A stretch of 64,000 nucleotides of DNA from Herbiconiux sp. SALV-R1 (GTDB lineage Bacteria; Actinomycetota; Actinomycetes; Actinomycetales; Microbacteriaceae): positions 2,728,001 to 2,792,000 of the forward strand of contig NZ_CP053344.1 of assembly GCF_013113715.1 (NCBI RefSeq), given 5' to 3'. Numbering within the stretch: the first letter of the stretch is position 1; each line of letters starts with the position of its first letter. Shown here piece by piece: positions 58,902-64,000 of the stretch. The translations under genes and the position numbers were made by a program. Under the pieces are notes generated by a model. The model saw nothing but the letters and a program-made list of their open reading frames with translations. It ran no database searches and had not been told where the DNA came from.

Positions 58902-59594
58902 GTGTTTGAAGATCAGGTTCCATCAAGTGCCCCCCTCGGTTCCGCACCTGCCCCGCGCAGGAACGCGTGGGTACTACCGCTTGTCACGGGCATCGGTGGG
59001 CTGCTCGTGGGCATCCTTCTCACGACGGGCGTCGGAGCTGCCGTCTTGCTCTCGCAGAACCCCAGACTCGCAGACGAAGCCGCGAGCGTGCCGACTTCGT
59101 CGCCAATAGCTAAGCCGACGCCGACGCCTACATCGACGCCACTGAAGGAAGATGAGGGGACTCGGGAGAATCCCTTCCCTCTCGGAACTCCGCTGACGTT
59201 TACCTTGTCGGGGCGTGAGAACTGGGATGTCACGGTCAACTCAGCAATATTGAACGCCAATGACGCAATAGCGGCAGAGAACCCTTACAACGAGGTGCCC
59301 CCGGAGGGCATGCAGTGGGCGCTGGTGTCGATTGATGCCACGTACAAAGGTGTGGATGCGGGCGACCCCGGAAACGCAATCCGCATCTCCTATGTCTCGA
59401 CCGACGGGCGCACCTACGACGAATTTGACGTGTCGGCTGTGACCCCAAACGGCTTGTATGGACAGAACGAGATTTACGCGGGAACGTCCACGTCGGGAAA
59501 TATTGCCGTGATGATTCCTAACGCCGAAGCGGACAAAGGGGTTTGGGCACTGTCCGTGGACTTCGGTCCCAAGGTATTCTTCCGAGCGCAATAG
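58902..59594 (+). CDS. membrane-anchored extracytoplasmic protein, DUF4352-like
   Basis: About 230 residues. GTG 58902 has AAAGGG eight bases upstream; GTG 58893 is too near it. A Pro-rich start is followed by one membrane helix (WVLPLVTGIGGLLVGILLTT), a Thr/Pro linker (PTPTPTSTP) and a C-terminal beta domain with NPFPLGTPLTFTL, WDVTVNSAIL, MQWALVSIDATYKG and NIAVMIPNAEADKGVWAL. This is the pattern of DUF4352/telokin-like domains found on phage- and element-encoded surface proteins. The role, perhaps superinfection immunity or binding, is unknown. Confidence 0.7.
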   Translation: MFEDQVPSSAPLGSAPAPRRNAWVLPLVTGIGGLLVGILLTTGVGAAVLLSQNPRLADEAASVPTSSPIAKPTPTPTSTPLKEDEGTRENPFPLGTPLTFTLSGRENWDVTVNSAILNANDAIAAENPYNEVPPEGMQWALVSIDATYKGVDAGDPGNAIRISYVSTDGRTYDEFDVSAVTPNGLYGQNEIYAGTSTSGNIAVMIPNAEADKGVWALSVDFGPKVFFRAQ

Positions 59595-59714
59595 CGAGCA
59601 CGTCTCGGCAACGAAGGCTCAGCGCCCTCTCAGCGGCGCTGTGCGCCCCGCAGAGCCATTTTCAGGGAGTCACAGATGGCATATGCGACGAGCGCCTATA
59701 GCGGCGTAAAACAA

Positions 59715-59750
59715 GAGATCCCCAGTACCAGTTTGGCGCTGGGGAATCTC
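59715..59750 (-). terminator. terminator hairpin of the resolvase gene
   Basis: GAGAT and CCCCAG pair with CTGGGG and ATCTC (one extra base) around a 13-base loop, 12 bases after the resolvase stop on the minus strand. It is followed on that strand by a TTGTTTTA tract, the form of an intrinsic terminator. Confidence 0.7.
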
Positions 59751-59761
59751 ATTGTTGCTGC

Positions 59762-60367
59762 CTACTTATTTTCGCTCAGCACACGGTATACGGTCGCACG
59801 GGAGACGCCCTTCTTCGTGGCAATCTGATCCGGGGTCTTACCCTGAGCCTTGAGCTTGAGCACGTCTGCAACGCCCTTAGCGTCGAGGCTCTTCTTCCTG
59901 CCGGTGCTCTTGCCTTGCGTTTTTCGTGCTGCCCGAGCCTCTGCCACACGCTCAGCAATATTCGCACGCTCCCAGGTGGCGAGTGCCGCAAGCATCGTCA
60001 GGATGAGTTCGCCGTTCACGCCGTCAAAGTTGATGCCATCTGACTTGATCGCACGAAGCTGGATGCCACGCTCACGGAGAGCTTTGACGGTTTCGAGAAT
60101 CTGCGTGGTGCTGCGTCCGAGTCGATCCACCGAGTGCACCCAGATCGTGTCGCCCTCACGAGCCAAGCCCCCTTCACGTTCTCCCTTGTCGTTCAGGGTG
60201 CCGATGAGCTTGTCCAGACCTGGACGCGAATCCTTGGTGCCCGAAATCTTGTCAGTGATGAAGTGCGACTCCGGAATATCCAGACCATCGAAGGCGGGGC
60301 GTTGGCGGTCAAAGCTCTGGGATGCGCTCGAAACGCGGAGGTAGGCGAAGGAGTGTGCTGTGCTCAT
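59762..60367 (-). CDS. small serine resolvase/invertase
   Basis: 201 residues. The catalytic domain has FAYLRVSSASQSFDRQ (Ser 13), GDTIWVHSVDRLGRSTTQIL, the FDGVNGELILTMLAALATWER helix region and AARKTQGKSTGRKK at the domain border. The C-terminal helix-turn-helix is KSLDAKGVADVLKLKAQGKT to GVSRATVYRVL. Such enzymes resolve dimers or invert DNA at a site next to their gene. A candidate site lies upstream at 60416-60512. It is intact, and its 3' end shares a fragment with 58361. Confidence 0.92.
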   Translation of the reverse strand: MSTAHSFAYLRVSSASQSFDRQRPAFDGLDIPESHFITDKISGTKDSRPGLDKLIGTLNDKGEREGGLAREGDTIWVHSVDRLGRSTTQILETVKALRERGIQLRAIKSDGINFDGVNGELILTMLAALATWERANIAERVAEARAARKTQGKSTGRKKSLDAKGVADVLKLKAQGKTPDQIATKKGVSRATVYRVLSENK

Positions 60368-60415
60368 GCGACTACTGTCGCAGAATGCGTGAAGAAAGTA
60401 CAGCTGATTTGAGAA

Positions 60416-60512
60416 GATTCTAAAAACTTGTAATCGATACGTTTTTAGTGAGAATCGAGGTGTTATGTCGACCCTTCTTAGGTCGTCTCAGTTTTAAACA
60501 TTTGAGACGACC
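60416..60512. promoter_or_regulatory. candidate resolvase site: nested inverted repeats
   Basis: Two AT-rich palindromes lie upstream of the resolvase gene. CTAAAAAC (60420-60427) is inverted at 60441-60448 around TTGTAATCGATAC, with outer GATTC/GAATC words. GGTCGTCTCA (60481-60490) is inverted perfectly at 60503-60512 around a 12-base AT loop. Res sites of small serine recombinases consist of two or three inverted-repeat binding sites beside the gene. The match is by form and position only, and the promoter of the resolvase must also be here. Confidence 0.45.
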
Positions 60513-60578
60513 GGCTTCGACTACTTTTGTAGATGGCAAACACTGGCTAGAAATCTGCGGGCGGGAGGGCGGCGAGCT

Positions 60579-60782
60579 TTGGGTGAGAAGAAATGGAACA
60601 ACGGCGTCTGGGAGATTGACGGAGTGCCGATTACCTACAGGGTGACTTGGAAAACCTACGAATCCCCCGATGAGGTCTTCTCCGAAGAATTCAGTGACGT
60701 GGACAACGGATATGACTTCTACGAAATGAAGAAGCGTTCAGCTGATAATTTCGCGGTCACCTGGGATCACATCCCCTGGTAG
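60579..60782 (+). CDS. small hypothetical acidic protein
   Basis: 67 residues from TTG 60579, with GGGAGG about ten bases upstream. The product (GEKKWNNGVWEIDGVPITYR, then a Glu/Asp-rich middle, ending AVTWDHIPW) is Trp- and Asp-rich and looks soluble. No family recognised. A strong terminator directly after the stop supports real expression. It is divergent from the resolvase across the 60416-60512 palindromes. Confidence 0.5.
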   Translation: MGEKKWNNGVWEIDGVPITYRVTWKTYESPDEVFSEEFSDVDNGYDFYEMKKRSADNFAVTWDHIPW

Positions 60783-60831
60783 AAAGACCCCGGCGCTACC
60801 GGATGACAGAGGGTAGAGCGCCGGGGTCTTT
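60783..60831 (+). terminator. intrinsic terminator
   Basis: AAAGACCCCGGCGCTACC (60783-60800) is complementary to 60812-60831 with a two-base bulge, giving a long GC-rich stem right after the stop of the 60579 gene. TCTTTCTT follows on the plus strand. Confidence 0.8.
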
Positions 60832-60834
60832 CTT

Positions 60835-60868
60835 GGTAGTACGTCTTCTCTATCAATGTCGTACTACC
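60835..60868. repeat. small inverted repeat
   Basis: GGTAGTACG (60835-60843) is perfectly inverted at 60860-60868 with a 16-base spacer. It lies directly after the terminator. The rest of the gap to 61035 has no gene that I can support. It may be a protein-binding site or a second terminator for the minus-strand module ending at 61036. Confidence 0.5.
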
Positions 60869-61035
60869 CACGCCGGGAGGAGCGCCCGGCTATCCTCAGG
60901 GTCGCCACTCTAGAAGCTCCCGAGGAATCTTCTGTATGAAGTTGTAGAGGTCGCCCCGCCCTTTCCGCGAACGAAGGCGACCCGTGCGTTCCCCGCGTCA
61001 GCCATCTTGAGGCGGAGAAGATTTTTCTAGGGCGA

Positions 61036-61344
61036 CTAATCGTCGCCGCGTAGGAAATTCTTGATCGAGCGGACGTAGGCTGCTGCTCTTCGCCTGTCTT
61101 GAACAGAGACGTTCTGCTTGACTCCGGCGAGCATGTCCATAGCTGCGTGGAATCTCGCCTGTACTTCGAACGGAAGATCGCTCAGACTGAGTGGTCGCTT
61201 AGCTGGTAGTCCGAAACCCGACCGCACAAGATTCTCGGTTTCCCGGTCGAGGGGCACGGGGCGTCCGTCCCTGGTTACGCTCACCGAGCCGTTGGAGAGG
61301 GTAAAGACGAAGCCCCCTGCTTCGTGGGTACGATCACTGCTCAT
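61036..61344 (-). CDS. hypothetical protein, last gene of a four-gene overlapping module
   Basis: 102 residues. The N-terminal half looks beta-rich (GGFVFTLSNGSVSVTRDGRP), the C-terminal half helical (LPFEVQARFHAAMDMLAG, then RRRAAAYVRSIKNFLRG). No family recognised. It overlaps the 61334 gene by 11 bases, so the module is tightly coupled. Function must be read from its partners, which are only partly understood. Confidence 0.6.
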   Translation of the reverse strand: MSSDRTHEAGGFVFTLSNGSVSVTRDGRPVPLDRETENLVRSGFGLPAKRPLSLSDLPFEVQARFHAAMDMLAGVKQNVSVQDRRRAAAYVRSIKNFLRGDD

Positions 61345-61690
61345 GCTGTGCTCGATCCCTGATGAGGTTCGAAAAGACCGCTAGATCGAGGAGTACATAG
61401 CTTGCTCCGACGTTCTCGCTGCCCTTTCGGTGCATCACGACGGCGTAGTTTTCGCTGCCCTCACCTTCAGCCGCTTCCTTGGCTTCATCGATGAGCTTGG
61501 GTACGTTGACTGCGTTGTGATTGCGGATGATCAACGTCCAATTAGGCAACCCCAATACGTGGGTACCCCCATTGACGCGGTAGGGGTCAGTGGTGCGAAC
61601 CACCCTGCCGGATGCTGCGCTGAGCACACGCGCCACAAGATCACGAAACTGTTGAGTGAATGCCTTCGCACTCGGTGACGTGCCCGCCAT
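61334..61690 (-). CDS. PD-(D/E)XK-like phage-type protein with degenerate site
   Basis: 118 residues from ATG 61690, whose ATGA overlaps the upstream stop. A basic helical start (KAFTQQFRDLVARVLSAAS) is followed by GLPNWTLIIRNHNAVNVPKL, DEAKEAAEGEGSENYAVVMH and YVLLDLAVFSNLI. The layout recalls small actinophage nucleases with a LPxWxxExKN site and a VVxHRR strand. Here the acidic ExK positions read IIR, so the catalytic residues appear lost. It may be a structural or DNA-binding relative. The assignment rests on pattern memory and is tentative. Confidence 0.45.
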   Translation of the reverse strand: MAGTSPSAKAFTQQFRDLVARVLSAASGRVVRTTDPYRVNGGTHVLGLPNWTLIIRNHNAVNVPKLIDEAKEAAEGEGSENYAVVMHRKGSENVGASYVLLDLAVFSNLIRDRAQHEQ

Positions 61691-62133
61691 CAGAAGGAAT
61701 CCTCCTCTTCCCGGCGGGTGCGGCGTGAGTAGTTCATTGCGTTCCGCGATCCCTGCCACTTGCCGTAGACGGCATCAATCTCAGCGAGTCGCTGAGCCTG
61801 CTTGCCCGCGTCTTTCTCTTGAAATGCGTTTGCTCTTGCGGCTGCTCGCTGGTCGTCTCGGGCAATGCTCCCCGGCTCGGTTCGAAGCTGGTCAGCGGGC
61901 CACGGCCCGCTAGCTACGCGGATCACCCCGTGACGGTTCGGCTGATCGACGCGGGTAAGCCATGACTCCCTCTCGCCGTAGCCGTAGTAATCAAGAATCT
62001 TCTGCGTCAGCGTGAGTTCTCTGCCGTATGTCATCACCTGCGGGGAGTTGAATCCGAGGTCGTCGTCAATGATGGCTACGGTGCTGAAGAAGTGCACGAC
62101 ATCGCCAGCCTTTAGCTTCTTACTTGCTGTCAT
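61690..62133 (-). CDS. hypothetical protein of the four-gene module
   Basis: 147 residues. An N-terminal beta-like half (KKLKAGDVVHFFSTVAIIDD, VMTYGRELTLTQKILDYYGY) is followed by a charged helical tail (RAAARANAFQEKDAGKQAQR, RTRREEEDSF). No family recognised. It overlaps the 62130 gene and the 61334 gene by four and three bases. An LTLTQKILDYYG segment could bind a partner protein, but nothing firm can be said. Confidence 0.6.
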   Translation of the reverse strand: MTASKKLKAGDVVHFFSTVAIIDDDLGFNSPQVMTYGRELTLTQKILDYYGYGERESWLTRVDQPNRHGVIRVASGPWPADQLRTEPGSIARDDQRAAARANAFQEKDAGKQAQRLAEIDAVYGKWQGSRNAMNYSRRTRREEEDSF

Positions 62134-62654
62134 TGGGATTTCTCCTTTTGTCGAATGGCGAGGTCTTCCACCGACGCCGAGAGTTCTTCTGACGCGCCCC
62201 TGGCGCGTAGCTGAGCGGCTAATTCCTGCGTGAGCAGATAATCTCCACGGCTGCGAACGAGGGCACCCACAGCGCTGCCGAGAGCCTGAGCGTTTGCCTC
62301 AGTCTCGGCGGCGTCCATCTCAGGGACGAGCGACAGAAGATCACCCAGCACGCGGCGTTCCTCACCGGCAGCGAGAGTCTGGAGTCGCACCTGACCTTTC
62401 GCACCCGCCGTTAGACGAGCGTGTCGAAGGTCGGCAGCAATACCCGCGAGACGCCGAGCAATGCTTACCCGGCTCAGATTCTCCGCAGTATCAGCCGCTT
62501 CCCGGTCACGTAGGAGTGCCTGCTTCGACCTGTACAGCGACGAGAGGCTGATGCCGGAGCTTTGGGACAGCTCGACAATATTTCGACCCTCGATCAGCGC
62601 AGCTTCAATGCTGTCGCGGTCTGGGTGTGCTGCGAGCGCCTTGGGTCTTGCCAT
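62130..62654 (-). CDS. HTH protein, terminase-small-subunit-like
   Basis: 174 residues. The N-terminal 45 residues hold a helix-turn-helix: HPDRDSIEAALIEGRNIVEL, SQSSGISLSSLYRSKQALL. The rest is helical and charged, with LQTLAAGEERRVLGDLLSL in the middle. Small terminase subunits and some element regulators share an ALxxGxxxxxLSxxxGxSxxSLYR layout. It is the first gene of an overlapping minus-strand module; AGGAAGG lies nine bases before its ATG. DNA binding is likely, the exact role is open. Confidence 0.6.
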   Translation of the reverse strand: MARPKALAAHPDRDSIEAALIEGRNIVELSQSSGISLSSLYRSKQALLRDREAADTAENLSRVSIARRLAGIAADLRHARLTAGAKGQVRLQTLAAGEERRVLGDLLSLVPEMDAAETEANAQALGSAVGALVRSRGDYLLTQELAAQLRARGASEELSASVEDLAIRQKEKSQ

Positions 62655-63484
62655 GCGCCTAGCCTTCCTGCAAAGATTCGTACTTCCTTACTATTACTAT
62701 CGTCCGAAAGTGCCCAGGAACACACGGATTATGGAAGATTCTTTGCTTCTTGTGCCGATTGGCTCGCAATAATTCTCGAATCATCTCAGAATCCCGCACG
62801 GTGGGTGATCACAGGTCTACGTAGGTGGTGACAGTGGATGGGTCTTCTCTCGCTCGTCGCTCTCCGCGTCGCGTCGCTCCGGCTCTACGAGATATTCAAT
62901 GATCTTCGATGATCTTCTGATTCGTAGGTGGCTGGGGAGGATGCTGGGAGCTATACCCCCCTGCACTTGTAAAAGATGCAAAGGAGTATTAGTGCTCTAG
63001 AACTTGTCTGGGTTGGGACGAGATCGCAGTAATACGCACGAGATGTGCCAGGACGGGATTACCCCACAAGATGCCTCGAAGTGTCCGGTCTGCCGTGATG
63101 CCACTACTTGAAGGGTCGGTAGCTCCGTGACCCTCTAACGGCGGATGTCCTCTGGTGCGAGCAGAAGGAGAGGAGCTTGTTTACTCACGGTAGATGTCTT
63201 GCCGTGGTTGCCGGAGAGTTCGAACGGTTCCGGTCCCTATAGGTAATGGTGAGGGCTTCCGAGTACTCCGCGCCGTAGAGAGGGGTGTGACCTCGGTACG
63301 TCCAATTTTACCGGACCAATTTCGTCAGAACCCAGATTCTGCAATATTGCTATTGACAAATCTAGAATTTCTGTAGTAGGGATTCGAGTCCGATATAATT
63401 GTCTATAGGTGATGTGAGAGCTACAGTTGCCCCTCCGCTGACGACCAATCCTGCGGAGGGGCATTCTCGTTCTCCCCACGATTA
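62655..63484. other. 830-base non-coding stretch
   Basis: No supported gene on either strand. The left part holds the promoter of the 62130 module (AT-rich, TACTATTACTATCG) and an ATGATCTTC word repeated within 20 bases (62897-62916). The middle is mixed sequence with CGTAGGTGG twice (62818 and 62921). The right part has TTGACA at 63353, TATAAT at 63394 and a perfect hairpin at 63429. Such long gaps in elements often hold an origin, transfer origin, excision site or small RNA. None is proved here. Confidence 0.6.
63404..63470 (+). ncRNA. candidate small RNA with terminator hairpin
   Basis: TATAAT (63394-63399) is a strong -10 word. About 30 bases downstream, GCCCCTCCGC (63429-63438) is perfectly inverted at 63453-63462 and followed by ATTCTCGTTCT, a weak terminator tail. 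A transcript of about 65 bases would fit between them with no start codon and reading frame. The nearest -35-like word TTGACA is 35 bases from TATAAT, too far, so the promoter would need other contacts. The hairpin could equally end the opposite-strand gene at 63485. Confidence 0.35.
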
Positions 63485-64000
63485 TCAGCTGGACGCCGTT
63501 GTCAGCTCTCGCAGCCTCGAAAGGGACTCTCGGTATAACGCGACCGTCTCGACGTACTGGACGAAAGCGCTCGTGACGGCTTCCACGGCAGAGAGTTGGT
63601 TCACTGCTCTAAGCAAGCGGTGGCGACTTTGAGGATCGGCTTCGAGAGTAAGTAGTACGTCGTCCTCCGCGGCATCTCCGTACGCTCGTGCGCGTAGCAC
63701 CCGCTTGATGGCGGGCAGGGGTATTCCGGTACTGCTCGCAATCTTCAGCCCGTGCAATTCCATTGCCGCCTCAAGACCCGTCGCCTCATTTTCATAGGTC
63801 GAGCGAACTCGCATGAAGGCATGAACCATGTCGATCATCGGATCGGGCTTCTTCATCGCCTTCGACCAGGCGTGCAGTGGCTGTCCTTCAATCGCCTCGT
63901 GTACGGCGCTGAGCGCGACGGGTGGAGGCAACAAGTCATCAAGGTTTGTAGACCATGAGCGATGCACGGCACTTCGGATTTTTGGCTTCAGCCCTTCCCA
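63485..64000 (-). CDS. hypothetical protein, 5' part outside the window
   Basis: The frame is open from the window edge to the stop at 63485. A GTG at 63967 has no ribosome site, so the gene probably begins beyond 64000. The 171 visible residues are helical: LLPPPVALSAVHEAIEGQPL, a middle with EAAMELHGLKIASSTGIPLP, and AVNQLSAVEAVTSAFVQYVE near the end. A short helix-turn-helix-like stretch (SSTGIPLPAIKRVLRARAYG) may bind DNA. No family recognised. Confidence 0.55.
   Translation of the reverse strand, partial: WEGLKPKIRSAVHRSWSTNLDDLLPPPVALSAVHEAIEGQPLHAWSKAMKKPDPMIDMVHAFMRVRSTYENEATGLEAAMELHGLKIASSTGIPLPAIKRVLRARAYGDAAEDDVLLTLEADPQSRHRLLRAVNQLSAVEAVTSAFVQYVETVALYRESLSRLRELTTASS

Larger units (their letters stand above)
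54630..64000. mobile_element. integrated element with serine recombinase, right end outside the window
   Basis: From about 54.63 kb, GC content drops and codons such as AAA, GAA, ATT and TCT become common, unlike the genes to the left. The region starts with a large serine recombinase placed directly at the junction with a broken host pilin gene, the standard arrangement of an integrated element. It carries defence-like, resolvase, anchored and phage- or plasmid-like small genes. The exact left junction lies between about 54595 and 54650. The other end is not visible, so phage, satellite or conjugative nature cannot be decided. Confidence 0.8.

Overview
The window reads as a stretch of chromosome from a high-GC Gram-positive actinobacterium, most likely a member of the Microbacteriaceae. 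The basis is GC-rich codon use with frequent GTG and TTG starts behind GGAGG-type ribosome binding sites, polyprenol-phosphate-mannose and GDP-mannose glycosylation genes, an actinobacterial sdhCDAB order, and the order pilin / TadE / Rv3654c-like gene / topA / tmk / holB. The genus cannot be fixed from the sequence alone.

From 1 to about 54.6 kb is ordinary core genome. Positions 350-9712 hold adenosine deaminase, an IclR regulator with a divergent S-adenosylhomocysteine-hydrolase-like enzyme, a nucleoside hydrolase, a DinB-fold protein, thymidine phosphorylase and cytidine deaminase. From 7885 to 16323 the minus strand forms a nucleoside import and salvage run: two BMP lipoproteins, one ABC ATPase, two permeases, cdd and deoA. 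Next come manC and a mannosyltransferase-like gene (16.3-18.8 kb), sdhCDAB (18.9-22.4 kb), xthA, trpS, FUSC, GtrA and polyprenol-phosphate mannose synthase. A riboflavin operon under an FMN riboswitch (30.2-34.2 kb) is followed by a ribokinase-type kinase, an MFS transporter, ABC systems with a GntR autoregulator (39.3-41.3 kb), pncA, dacB, an oxidoreductase, a Thr tRNA, a TetR regulator, a secreted peptidase-like hydrolase, holB, tmk, topA and the start of a Tad pilus locus.

At about 54.6 kb a mobile element begins and runs past the end of the window. A large serine recombinase sits beside a truncated Flp-type pilin gene, so the element appears to have split the tad locus. Inside it GC content and codon use change. 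It carries a stand-alone DUF262/HNH protein (likely anti-phage), a small resolvase with a remnant of a second copy, an anchored extracytoplasmic protein, an overlapping four-gene module with a terminase-like HTH protein, and an 830-base non-coding stretch that may hold a small RNA.

The most unusual signal lies in the core intergenic regions. A DUF559/AbiEi-type nuclease gene is flanked by two related 56-base palindromes, and a second such gene is flanked by palindromes with shared motifs. More palindromes of about 56 bases, with other arm sequences, lie near 34.3 and 39.2 kb, and a larger one lies at 30.0 kb. Two five-unit tandem arrays with periods of 37 and 38 bases lie between convergent genes and share a core. 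These look like families of small mobile or structural repeats, possibly linked to the nuclease genes. That link is inference.
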